The notes under the pieces were generated by a model. It made no database searches, was not told where the DNA came from, and was given only the letters and a program-made list of their open reading frames with translations. A stretch of 27,325 nucleotides of DNA, taken from contig DLLE01000045.1 of assembly GCA_002477955.1 (NCBI GenBank), positions 1-27,325 on the forward strand. The letters are read 5' to 3'. Of the stretch, positions 15,892-23,741 are shown one piece after another. The translations under genes and the position numbers were made by a program. Numbering within the stretch: the stretch's first letter is position 1; each line of letters opens with the position of its first letter. This DNA comes from Treponema sp. UBA7570 (GTDB lineage Bacteria > Spirochaetota > Spirochaetia > Treponematales > Treponemataceae).

Positions 15892-16681
15892 GCAGATTTA
15901 TTACGCAAAGACACTGAACGATATTTTTTATCAAAAAAAATCGATAAAAGACATTCAGCTTATGAGCGGCTGTACACAGGACAAAAAACTTCCGGAAATT
16001 TCTCTTTGCGTCCGCAATATTCGCGAATTAAATTATTCAATAAAGCACGAGCGATTTTTTGAGTTTGGTCCGGAAATTACACTTTCACAAATTCTCGAAA
16101 TCGATCCTGCAAAACTTCCATCTGTTTTTTACGAAGCCGTAAAGTCAATTGCAAACACAAACATTAGAAATATCGCAACTCTTGCAGGAAACATCTGCGC
16201 AAAAAACTACAGATACACGCTATTTGCTCCGCTTGTCGCTCTTGACGCAAAGCTTGAATTAAAAAGCGAAACGGAAACAATTTATCTGCCAATGACAAAA
16301 TTCAATGAAGTTCCGGAAAATTTTGTCCTTTCAAAAATAATACTTCCGCTTGGAGACTGGGAAGTTGCTGTTTTTAAAAGGCTTGGGCCTGCCCACATCA
16401 TAACCGAAAATTCCGCTTCCTTTGTTTTTCTTGCTGACACTGTAAAAAATCAAATTGCAAACCTCAAAATAGCATTTGCAGGACCTTTTTCGCTGCGCAG
16501 CCTTGAGCTCGAAAACAGGCTTTTGGGAGCCAGCCTTCCTTTGAGCGAAAACACAATTCTCGAATTTGTAGAAGCGGCGAAAAAAATCTACGACGAAACA
16601 TGCCTGGACAAGCAAGTTCCTCCGATTTTAAGAGCGCAGTTTTTAAATCTTGTAAAATATTCGCTTGAACAGCTTACTTAA
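15878..16681 (+). CDS. FAD-binding subunit of the xanthine-dehydrogenase-like complex
   Basis: This subunit carries FAD and hands electrons to NAD+ or another acceptor. From the ATG at 15878 it has 267 residues. It shows IRNIATLAGNICAKN at 96-110, the second FAD motif of CO-dehydrogenase flavoproteins (IRNxATIGGNI), and a C-terminal domain typical of these subunits. The first FAD motif, usually a GG-containing loop, is reduced to LMSGCTQ at 28-34. I chose this ATG because AAGGAAGA precedes it; an earlier in-frame ATG at 15836 adds 14 residues inside the [2Fe-2S] gene without a better ribosome site. The 3' end overlaps the convergent queA end by eight bases, and no terminator separates them. 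Confidence 0.83.
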   Translation: MLKSKQIYYAKTLNDIFYQKKSIKDIQLMSGCTQDKKLPEISLCVRNIRELNYSIKHERFFEFGPEITLSQILEIDPAKLPSVFYEAVKSIANTNIRNIATLAGNICAKNYRYTLFAPLVALDAKLELKSETETIYLPMTKFNEVPENFVLSKIILPLGDWEVAVFKRLGPAHIITENSASFVFLADTVKNQIANLKIAFAGPFSLRSLELENRLLGASLPLSENTILEFVEAAKKIYDETCLDKQVPPILRAQFLNLVKYSLEQLT

Positions 16682-17729
16682 TAAACATGCAGTCACCGTA
16701 AGAAAAAAAGCGGTACTTTTGATCTACGGCTTTTTTGTAGGCATTTAAAATATTTTCACGGCCAGCAAAGGCGCTTACAAGCATAATCAGAGTGCTTTCT
16801 GGAGTATGAAAATTCGTAAACATTTGATCCACGCACTTAAACTTATATCCTGGATACATAAAAATGCTTGTTGCTCCAGAACCGCCTTTTACAAAACCAT
16901 TTTCGTCTGCCGCCGATTCAAGGGTTCGGACAGAAGTTGTGCCTACTGCAAGAATTGGGCGGCCTTCTTTTTTTGCACGGTTTATTTTTTCAGCAACATC
17001 GAAAGGAATTGAATAGACTTCCTTGTGCATCTTGTGTTCTTCTATATTTTCTGAACGGACAGGAAGAAAGGTTCCAAGTCCGACATGCAAGGTTACAAAA
17101 CAGCGTTCGATTTTTTTTGCGTCAAGTTTTTCAAACATTTCCTGAGTAAAATGCAACCCGGCTGTCGGACAAGCAGAGCTTCCTGTTTCTTTGGCATAAA
17201 TTGTCTGATAACGCTCAGAATCCGTATCATCGTCTTCGCGGTGAATATATGGAGGAAGCGGAATATGTCCGTTCTTTTCAAACCAGTTGTCATCAAGAGG
17301 AATTTCAAATTTTACAGTACGGAATTCAGAGCCTTTGTCACCTTCATTTTCTATAACAGTTCCGACAGTTCCGTCAAAAAATGAATACTTGTTTCCAGTC
17401 TTTACCTTTTTTGCGCCTTTTACCATCGTATGCCAGGTTTTTAAGTCCGGAGTCATCTGGTTTAAAAACATAAATTCCTGTTCACGTCCGCCCTGTCCTT
17501 CTTTTTCGCTAATTTTTATTCCATAACAGCGGCTTCGGCGAACTTTGGAATTGTTAAAAATCATCAATGTGTCTGGAGAAATTAAATCAGGCAAATTTTC
17601 CATTTTTAAATGTTGAACTTCGCCAGTTTTGCGGTTTAAAAGCATAAGTTTGTCCTGACCGCGAATTCCAGACGGTTTTTGAGCAATAAGCTCTTCAGGC
17701 AAATCAAAATAAAAATCACTAAGTTTCAT
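16674..17729 (-). CDS. queA: S-adenosylmethionine:tRNA ribosyltransferase-isomerase
   Basis: QueA transfers and isomerises the ribosyl part of SAM onto preQ1-modified tRNA, giving epoxyqueuosine at the wobble base of tRNAs with GUN anticodons. The 351 residues cover the full family length. Hallmarks are the N-terminal FDLPEELIAQKP, the central GTVGTVIE, the HIPLPPYI stretch, the GLHFT motif, HVGLGTFLPVR, AVGTTSVRTLE, NFHTPESTL, and the C-terminal YRFFSYGDCMFI. A GGAG lies about 11 bases before the ATG. It is the last gene of the ruvC-ruvA-ruvB-queA run, 40 bases after ruvB. The gene ends inside the last codons of the convergent flavin-subunit gene. Confidence 0.96.
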   Translation of the reverse strand: MKLSDFYFDLPEELIAQKPSGIRGQDKLMLLNRKTGEVQHLKMENLPDLISPDTLMIFNNSKVRRSRCYGIKISEKEGQGGREQEFMFLNQMTPDLKTWHTMVKGAKKVKTGNKYSFFDGTVGTVIENEGDKGSEFRTVKFEIPLDDNWFEKNGHIPLPPYIHREDDDTDSERYQTIYAKETGSSACPTAGLHFTQEMFEKLDAKKIERCFVTLHVGLGTFLPVRSENIEEHKMHKEVYSIPFDVAEKINRAKKEGRPILAVGTTSVRTLESAADENGFVKGGSGATSIFMYPGYKFKCVDQMFTNFHTPESTLIMLVSAFAGRENILNAYKKAVDQKYRFFSYGDCMFIK

Positions 17730-17769
17730 TTTTTATATTTCTCCAATAAAAAGCCAGTTTGTGTCAATA

Positions 17770-18816
17770 TCAAAATAAGGAAGCCTGCCCGTTTGAATTG
17801 TCTTTTACTTCAAGGCCGAGATGTTCATAGGCTTTTGAAGTGACAATTCTTCCGCGCGGAGTCCGCTGAATAAGACCGCATTGAATCAAATACGGCTCAT
17901 AATAATCTTCAAGAGTGTCCTGCGCTTCTCCAATGCTGATTGCAAGAGTTTCTGCGCCAACAGGTCCTCCGCCAAATTTTTTAATTATTGAAAGAAGAAT
18001 TTCCCGGTCGTATTTTTCAAGTCCAAGGCAGTCAATTTCCAGACGCTTAAGACCTTCCTCAACAATTTTTAATGTGATTTTATTCCGGCCTTCAACCTGA
18101 GCAAAATCCCTCATACGGCGCAAGACACGGTTTGCAACACGAGGTGTTCCGCGGCAACATTTTGCCAAAAGAAGAGCCGCATCATCATCAATAGAAACTT
18201 CAAGAATTCCTGCGCTGCGACGAATAATAGAAGAAAGCTCCTTTTGAGTATAAAATTCAAATCTAGGAATAAAACCAAAACGGCTTCTTAAAGGACTGGA
18301 AACCGAGCCTGCCTTTGTTGTTGCGCCGACAAGCGTAAAAGGAGGAATCGGAATTCTGACGGTTCTTGCCGCCGCTCCCTGCCCAATAATCCAGTCAAGT
18401 TCAAAATCTTCCATTGCAATATAAAGCATTTCTTCAATCGCAGGTTTTAAACGATGAATTTCATCAATAAAGAAGACAGTCCGCGGAGTTATAGTTGAAA
18501 GGATTCCAGCCAAATCCTTAGGTTTGTCCAAAGCAGGGGCGCTCGTAACCTTAAAATCGACGCCGAGCTCGTGAGCTGTAATTTGAGCGAGCGTTGTTTT
18601 TCCAAGACCTGGAGGACCGATTAAAAGAAGATGATCCAACGGCTCTTCGCGAAGTTTTGCCGCTTGAATAAAAGTAAAAAGGTTTTTTTTAACAGATTCC
18701 TGTCCAAGAAAATCTGACAAAAACTGAGGCCTCAAAGAATTCTCTTGAATTTCATCATCTTTTAAGTCCGCTCTTACAATTGCCGAAAAATCTGTTTCGC
18801 TGTCAATGCTGTCCAT
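17770..18816 (-). CDS. ruvB: Holliday junction branch-migration helicase subunit RuvB
   Basis: RuvB is the hexameric AAA+ motor that drives branch migration of Holliday junctions with RuvA. The 348 residues show Walker A GPPGLGKT at 67-74, Walker B FFIDEIHR at 115-122, sensor LVGATTKAG near 162-170, and the arginine-finger region SSPLRSRFG at 173-181. The C-terminal winged helix ends with RTPRGRIVT, a typical DNA-binding stretch. The start lies three bases after the ruvA stop, and GGAG is within the ruvA end, consistent with coupling. Confidence 0.97.
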   Translation of the reverse strand: MDSIDSETDFSAIVRADLKDDEIQENSLRPQFLSDFLGQESVKKNLFTFIQAAKLREEPLDHLLLIGPPGLGKTTLAQITAHELGVDFKVTSAPALDKPKDLAGILSTITPRTVFFIDEIHRLKPAIEEMLYIAMEDFELDWIIGQGAAARTVRIPIPPFTLVGATTKAGSVSSPLRSRFGFIPRFEFYTQKELSSIIRRSAGILEVSIDDDAALLLAKCCRGTPRVANRVLRRMRDFAQVEGRNKITLKIVEEGLKRLEIDCLGLEKYDREILLSIIKKFGGGPVGAETLAISIGEAQDTLEDYYEPYLIQCGLIQRTPRGRIVTSKAYEHLGLEVKDNSNGQASLF

Positions 18817-18819
18817 AAT

Positions 18820-19428
18820 CTACGCAAGCTCCACAATTATTTTTCTAAAAATCATATCTTCTTTTTCTTTTTGAGATTTTCCGTCAAAGTCTGGCTCAAG
18901 TTTTGCAGAAAGCTCCGCAATCTTCTGTTCAACAGTTTTTCTGTCATATCCCATGCTCACAAGCGAAGAAATAACATCAGAAAAAGCGCTGGACTTAGGA
19001 ACAGTAAATGTCTGCAAATCTTCGTTAAATGAGAGTTTTCCCTTTAAGGCGAGCATCATTTTTCCTGCAGTTTTTTTTCCTATGCCAGGAATTTTTTCCA
19101 AAAGAGCGACATCTCCGCTTTCAAGAGTGTCCATAAGAGTTGAAGAAGGCGCGCTGCTCATAATTTTTACCGCTCCCTTAGGACCAACGCCATCAACTTT
19201 AAGCAAATCAAGAAAAAAAGAACGCTCGTTCTCGTTTGCAAAACCAAAAAGCGCAAAAACAGTATCTGTATGCTGCATCCACGTAAATATTTTAGCTTCC
19301 ACGCCAACAGGCGGCAAAAGATCAAGATTTGAATCCGGAATATTTATATCCCATTCAATGCCGTTTTTTTCTAAAAAAAGCTGTTTTGGAAATTTGCCAG
19401 TAATTGTTCCAGTAATAGAGTTGAACAT
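18820..19428 (-). CDS. ruvA: Holliday junction DNA-binding subunit RuvA
   Basis: RuvA binds four-way junctions and loads RuvB. The 202 residues have the N-terminal OB fold (MFNSITGTITGKFPKQLFLE) and two helix-hairpin-helix motifs (LLKVDGVGPKGAVKI near 75-89 and LLEKIPGIGKKTAGKMM near 109-125). A C-terminal domain III (VISSLVSMGYDRKTVEQKI, about 150-170) contacts RuvB. The gap to ruvC is nine bases and the gap to ruvB is three. No strong Shine-Dalgarno site is visible before the ATG, so translation probably depends on coupling from ruvC. Confidence 0.97.
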   Translation of the reverse strand: MFNSITGTITGKFPKQLFLEKNGIEWDINIPDSNLDLLPPVGVEAKIFTWMQHTDTVFALFGFANENERSFFLDLLKVDGVGPKGAVKIMSSAPSSTLMDTLESGDVALLEKIPGIGKKTAGKMMLALKGKLSFNEDLQTFTVPKSSAFSDVISSLVSMGYDRKTVEQKIAELSAKLEPDFDGKSQKEKEDMIFRKIIVELA

Positions 19429-19437
19429 AGTTTTATT

Positions 19438-20049
19438 CTAGCAAATTTTTAAATTGTAATGAAGATGTGTTATTGCGCCTGCAAGAGCGTCAGCCGCATG
19501 ATCTGGCTTTGGCTCAGTTTCCAGACCAAGAAGAATTTTTACATATTTTTCAACAAGTTTTTTGTCTGACTTTGTAGTCCCGGTAACAGCCTGCTTTATT
19601 TGATTCGGTTTATATTCTGACAGAGGAATACAATTTTGCGCGACAATCAGCGTACAAACACCTTTTGCCTCCGCAACAGAAATTCCAGATGTGATATTCT
19701 TTACAAAAAACAGCTCTTCCATCGAAGCTTCTGTCGGCTTAAATTCATCAATCACCGCCTGTAAACTTGAAGCAATTTTTAAAAGCCTTTGAGAAAGACT
19801 GTCCGTGCTTTTTGTCGTAATGCAACCGTAGCTTACCATTCTGTAGCGTCCGTTAAAAAAATCAACTATTCCAAAGCCAGTATTTGCAAGGCCTGGATCA
19901 ATACCGATTACACGCCGGATTTTAGGAGAATCCTTAACTGGAGAACTTTCAGTCTTTTCAAAAATTTTTGTTCCAGGCAATTCTTCAAACTTTTTCAAAA
20001 TAAAACCACACTGAAAAATATTTTTTACACAGCAAAAATCATAAGCCAT
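19438..20049 (-). CDS. ruvC: Holliday junction resolvase RuvC with an N-terminal extension
   Basis: RuvC cuts Holliday junctions symmetrically. Numbered from the ATG at 20049 (203 residues), the catalytic residues are Asp51 (IGIDPGLANTG), Glu111 (SMEELFF), His184 and Asp187 (KPDHAADALAG). A His in the third position is also found in the Thermus enzyme, while E. coli has Asp. The core begins near residue 44, so 40-odd extra residues precede it compared with E. coli RuvC. The frame runs back further to a TTG at 20082 inside the yebC terminator. The ATG at 20049 directly follows the T run of that terminator and has no Shine-Dalgarno site. In-frame TTG codons lie 18 and 24 codons later, so the true start is uncertain. 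Confidence 0.9.
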   Translation of the reverse strand: MAYDFCCVKNIFQCGFILKKFEELPGTKIFEKTESSPVKDSPKIRRVIGIDPGLANTGFGIVDFFNGRYRMVSYGCITTKSTDSLSQRLLKIASSLQAVIDEFKPTEASMEELFFVKNITSGISVAEAKGVCTLIVAQNCIPLSEYKPNQIKQAVTGTTKSDKKLVEKYVKILLGLETEPKPDHAADALAGAITHLHYNLKIC

Positions 20050-20078
20050 AAAAAAACCACGGGAAAGCCCGTGGTTTT
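20050..20078 (-). terminator. Terminator of yebC, abutting ruvC
   Basis: On the - strand, AAAACCACGGG pairs with CCCGTGGTTTT around a CTTT loop (11 bp), with a T run ending at 20050. The next base begins the ATG at 20049. It should largely separate yebC from ruvCAB-queA transcription. Confidence 0.85.
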
Positions 20079-20105
20079 GCAAAACTTTGATTAAAAAGTT
20101 AAGGA

Positions 20106-20846
20106 TTACTCCATTTCAAAGTCTTCTGGATATTCAGCTGTGTGGTAAACGTTCTGAACATCATCGTTGTCCTCAAGGCGGTCGATAAGTTTCTGAACTT
20201 TTGCGGCAGTATCCTTGTCAACAGCAGTGTAAGCATCAGGAACCATGCCAACGTCAGCAGAAAGTGTTTCAAACCCTTTTGCCGCAAGAGCATCTGCAAC
20301 AGCAGAGAATGCATCTGGAGCTGTAGTTACAGTAATAACTCCATCTTCGTTTACAATGTCGTCTGCGCCAGCTTCGAGAGCAGTTTCCATAACTTCGTCT
20401 TCATTTACTTTTTCAGCATCAAGCTCGATTGTACCTTTGCGCTGGAACATGCGGCTTACAGAACCAGAAGTTCCGAGGTTTCCGCCTGATTTTGTAAAGA
20501 TATTGCGAACATCTGCGGCTGCACGGTTGTGGTTATCTGTGAGAACTTCAACCAAAACAGCAACTCCGCCTGGAGCGTATCCTTCGTATACAAGTTCTTC
20601 GTAAGATGTTGCGCCGTCTTCACCAGTACCTTTTTTGATAGCACGTTCGATGTTATCCTTAGGCATGTTAGCTGCACGTGCCTTAATAATTACAGTACGA
20701 AGACGTGGGTTTGAGTTTGGATCTCCACCACCCATTCTTGCGGCAATTGAAATTTCCTTAATGAATTTTGTGAACAGTTTACCGCGTTTAGCATCTGCAA
20801 TACCTTTTGCATGTTTAATGGTTGCCCATTTACTGTGTCCTGACAT
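20106..20846 (-). CDS. yebC: YebC/PmpR family protein
   Basis: The 246 residues start with the highly conserved MSGHSKWATIKHAKG and continue with KRGKLFTKFIKEI, GGDPNSNPRLR, ANMPKDNIERAIKKG and YEGYAPGGVAVLVE, which mark the family. Members have been described as DNA-binding regulators near ruvC and, more recently, as factors that help ribosomes through difficult motifs; which applies here cannot be told. AGGAG sits five bases before the ATG. Upstream, an AT-rich TATATTATAAA on the - strand (about 20890-20879) offers several possible -10 boxes but no convincing -35. The gene has its own terminator. Its place just before ruvC is conserved in many bacteria. Confidence 0.95.
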   Translation of the reverse strand: MSGHSKWATIKHAKGIADAKRGKLFTKFIKEISIAARMGGGDPNSNPRLRTVIIKARAANMPKDNIERAIKKGTGEDGATSYEELVYEGYAPGGVAVLVEVLTDNHNRAAADVRNIFTKSGGNLGTSGSVSRMFQRKGTIELDAEKVNEDEVMETALEAGADDIVNEDGVITVTTAPDAFSAVADALAAKGFETLSADVGMVPDAYTAVDKDTAAKVQKLIDRLEDNDDVQNVYHTAEYPEDFEME

Positions 20847-20954
20847 GATAACTCCTATAAAAAGCCAATCTTTTTGACTTTATAATATACAAACAAGTTT
20901 AGATTTTGTAGTCTAACACAAAACCAAACTGTTATCAACAGCATATTAGCATTT

Positions 20955-23162
20955 TTATTTTTTCAGCCCTTTTAAGAAAGAACTTGCGGCATTTGAAGCG
21001 GCTTGAGAAGCCTTATTTTTTGCAGCATCGCCCGTTTTTTTCTTAAGTTCAGACTGTTTTTGACTAAGCTGTTTTGAAATAGAATCAAAACTGTTTTTCT
21101 GACCGTCAAGCTTTGCAGAAATATCGCCAAACTGAGAAATATATTTTTTTGCAGTTTCTGAAGAAGCAATCTGCTCATTCAACTTTGCAGCCACATCTTT
21201 TTTCACATTCTCAAATTCGGCATTTGCAACGCTGGAAATTGCATCTGCAAGAAGAGTGTCAAAATTCGTATCCAGTTTTAAACCAACGCCTGATTTTTCG
21301 CTAAAAGAAAAACCTGCTCCAAGATTAAGAGACTTGATTGATTTTAGCGCGGTCGTATAAATTCTCGTTGCAGTTTCTGAGCCAAGTTCTCCGCCAGTTA
21401 CAGCCGCAGGATTCATATTAAGCTTTGCATTTCCAGAAAAACTAAAATCCGAATCCGCAACAATAGATGCGCTGACATTCGATTTTCCTTCAAACTTTGG
21501 AATAACGTCCGAAGCGCCTTTTTTTGACAAGTCAAGACTCAAAGGAAAGTTGCTTCCAGAATATCCGGCTTCGACAAGATGCGCTTTTGTTCCTGTTCTT
21601 GCGTCAACCGTAAGATTAGCATTATGAACACACTGACTTTTCTTTACGCTGCCCTTTACAATCCAAGGTTCGCCGCGTTTATTCATATCGCTTGAAATAT
21701 TTGTGGCAAAAAGTTCGATTCCGCTGCCAGAACCATGAACTTTTTCGACAAGAAGTTTCGGAACCGTGTCTTTTTTCCAATAAACGTAACGGCCGGCAAA
21801 GCGTTTGCTTTCTTTTTTCGCCTTTTCAACTGCTTTTTTATTGGCATCTTCTTTTTCTTTAGCATTTCCACCCGAAGCTTTCATAGAAGAAGCATAGGAA
21901 ATCAAATCTTTTAAATACGGATAATACTGTCCCAAAAGAGCGTATCCGGCCTGGTTTATAGAATCGTTCAGAGCCGACTTTGCTTTTTTTGGATCAAGAA
22001 TAGAAACCTGGGCAGAAAGAAGATTTTTGTCGGAAGCGATTGAATCTTCAAGTTTTTTCTGCAGCTGCTTTATTTTTTTCTGGTCACCTTCAAAAGAAGA
22101 AAGAGTTGTTTCCATATCGGCCTTTGCTTTTTTTACGGTAGAACCGGCTTGTTCAATCTGTTTTAAGAGAGAAGGAATTTCTGCCGGACTTACCTTAGAA
22201 ACATTCAAATTTGAAAGCGATTTTGTTGCATTCTGAACTTCTTCAACGCTCTTTTTTAACTCGTCTGGTTTATTTTTCCAGTTTTCGACAAGAACCTTTA
22301 ATTCCTCCTCGACTTCTTTTGCAACTTTTTGCGACTGGAGATTTTCCTTTATATTTTCTGCAATTGCCGCCGGATCATACATTGTAAAAAGCTCCGTAAT
22401 TGCTTTTTTTGCGGCGTCAGGATCAGTTCCGATTTTTTCTTTAAGAGAATCATAAAAACCAGTCGAATCGTTTTTCTTTGCCTTTTCACTTTTATCTTTC
22501 GGCTTTATAGCAAGTTTTCCGCTCGTTTTCCGCTCTGTTCCAAGTTCAATTCCTGTAATTTCGATGTTTTGAGCATGAAATTTTGCCTGCAAAAGATTTG
22601 TCAGATTGAAATTTAAATCGAGGCGTTTAAATTCAAAAAGATTTTTAAATTCATCATCGCTCGAAGCCTGGGCAAAATTTTCGATGGTAACATGAGAATC
22701 AAAAAACTGAATATCTACAGAACCCACATCGCACTTTGCGCCAAAAATTTCCTGCATTCCGCTTGTAATAGCCATTTTTGCAACAGGATTTTTAAAAATA
22801 GTTACTGTAATCCCAAGCGCAGCAATTACGGCGGCAACCGCAATAAAAGGAACAACCTTTATTCTGCCTTTGTTTGCCTTAATCTGTTTTGCAAGAAGCT
22901 TAAGTCGCTTTATTTCTTTTTTTGTAAATTCAGATTCAGCAGGAACACAAAGAACATCCCTGCCTTTTTTGTCCTTCGCCTGCTTAAAAAGCGAAGAAAC
23001 ATAAGTTTTGTCGGCAGGAACATAGAGTTTTTTTTCTATTTTGCCTCCAAAATTTTTAGACGAATATGCTTTTTTAAAAATCGAAGGAAGTTTTGAGCGC
23101 GGATATTTTTTTTCGATTTTTGGAGCCTTTGTTTTTTTTATTTTTTTAGTTTTTTCAGCCAT
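20955..23162 (-). CDS. TIGR03545-type envelope protein of unknown function, AsmA-like
   Basis: The 735 residues have a Lys-rich cytoplasmic N terminus (1-100) and one membrane helix at about 103-123 (VVPFIAVAAVIAALGITV). Then comes a segment at 126-220 that reads like the first repeat of AsmA/TamB-type proteins (amphipathic strands, FEFKRLDLNFNLTNLLQAKFHAQNIEITGIELG). Residues about 280-390 form a long coiled coil. A beta-rich region with alternating strands spans about 475-630. A second coiled coil and an Ala/Lys tail end the protein. As I recall, TIGR03545 is an uncharacterised family limited to bacteria with an outer membrane and often paired with TIGR03546. The start overlaps the stop of that partner by one base (TAATG). 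An envelope or lipid-transport role is inferred only from architecture. Confidence 0.78.
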   Translation of the reverse strand: MAEKTKKIKKTKAPKIEKKYPRSKLPSIFKKAYSSKNFGGKIEKKLYVPADKTYVSSLFKQAKDKKGRDVLCVPAESEFTKKEIKRLKLLAKQIKANKGRIKVVPFIAVAAVIAALGITVTIFKNPVAKMAITSGMQEIFGAKCDVGSVDIQFFDSHVTIENFAQASSDDEFKNLFEFKRLDLNFNLTNLLQAKFHAQNIEITGIELGTERKTSGKLAIKPKDKSEKAKKNDSTGFYDSLKEKIGTDPDAAKKAITELFTMYDPAAIAENIKENLQSQKVAKEVEEELKVLVENWKNKPDELKKSVEEVQNATKSLSNLNVSKVSPAEIPSLLKQIEQAGSTVKKAKADMETTLSSFEGDQKKIKQLQKKLEDSIASDKNLLSAQVSILDPKKAKSALNDSINQAGYALLGQYYPYLKDLISYASSMKASGGNAKEKEDANKKAVEKAKKESKRFAGRYVYWKKDTVPKLLVEKVHGSGSGIELFATNISSDMNKRGEPWIVKGSVKKSQCVHNANLTVDARTGTKAHLVEAGYSGSNFPLSLDLSKKGASDVIPKFEGKSNVSASIVADSDFSFSGNAKLNMNPAAVTGGELGSETATRIYTTALKSIKSLNLGAGFSFSEKSGVGLKLDTNFDTLLADAISSVANAEFENVKKDVAAKLNEQIASSETAKKYISQFGDISAKLDGQKNSFDSISKQLSQKQSELKKKTGDAAKNKASQAASNAASSFLKGLKK

Positions 23163-23674
23163 TACCGCTCTCCCGCCATTGAAGCAATTTTAGAAATCAA
23201 AGGAAGTTTATTTATAACCTTGAATATTTTTGAGTTGCGGATAAAGTCAGCCGCGTATTTTCTCCATACAAAAACAAGAAGTCTTGCAAATGCATAAAGA
23301 GGAATATATAGAAGAATTCCGCACAAAAAACTTCCCATTACGACAGTATTGTTGAATTTTGTGAACGCAACAAAAGGAATTTCGATAAGACGCTCAAAAA
23401 AAGTCGCAAGCGAAGGAAGCGTCAAAAACCAGTACCCGATGCTGTCAAAAAGACCGTCAAAAGCAGGCGAAACAGCAGAGCCAAGCAAAATCATTAAAAG
23501 ATAAGAAGGTTTATTTATCCTTACAAAAAGAATAAAAACCAGGACCAAATACCATAAAAGGTTATTCTTTGGCATAAGACCAAGAATTGCGCCGCAGGCA
23601 AAGGCATGGGCGATTTCGCCAGGATTTACATTGCCGTTAAAAGCCTTTAAAAGTTTTATAAGTTTATTTAACAT
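23162..23674 (-). CDS. TIGR03546/DUF2062-like small membrane protein, partner of the AsmA-like protein
   Basis: This 170-residue inner-membrane protein begins MLNKLIKLLKAFNGNVNPGEIAHAFACGAILGLMPKNN, a motif like the DUF2062 family. It has hydrophobic segments at about 24-51, 57-75 and 110-137, with a basic, probably cytoplasmic C terminus. Function is unknown. It is translationally coupled to the large AsmA-like gene, so the pair very likely forms one membrane complex. The ATG lacks a usable Shine-Dalgarno site: TAAAAT lies just six bases upstream with TTGTAA 18 bases before it, which suggests a leaderless mRNA. It is divergent from the nonulosonic-acid synthase gene, 67 bases away. Confidence 0.78.
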   Translation of the reverse strand: MLNKLIKLLKAFNGNVNPGEIAHAFACGAILGLMPKNNLLWYLVLVFILFVRINKPSYLLMILLGSAVSPAFDGLFDSIGYWFLTLPSLATFFERLIEIPFVAFTKFNNTVVMGSFLCGILLYIPLYAFARLLVFVWRKYAADFIRNSKIFKVINKLPLISKIASMAGER

Positions 23675-23680
23675 TCTTTC

Positions 23681-23711
23681 ATTTTACCACAACAGTTTAA
23701 AATGTTACAAT
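23681..23711. promoter_or_regulatory. Overlapping divergent promoters
   Basis: On the - strand, TTGTAA (23710-23705), 18 bases, TAAAAT (23686-23681), six bases, ATG of the TIGR03546 gene. On the + strand, TGTTACAAT (TACAAT at 23706-23711 with an upstream TG) is an extended -10 for the NeuB-type gene. The - strand -35 and the + strand -10 share bases, so only one polymerase could bind at a time. Confidence 0.4.
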
Positions 23712-23741
23712 TAAATAAAAAGAATAAAAATCAGGACTTTT

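Noticed and set aside
20915..20945. CTGTT-GAT-AACAG hairpin after the AsmA-like gene as a terminator
   Set aside because: Only five base pairs and an interrupted T stretch; too weak to call.
22692..23096. 134-codon plus-strand frame opposite the AsmA-like gene
   Set aside because: Cys/Phe/Arg-rich translation typical of the reverse of Lys-rich coding DNA; no start signals.
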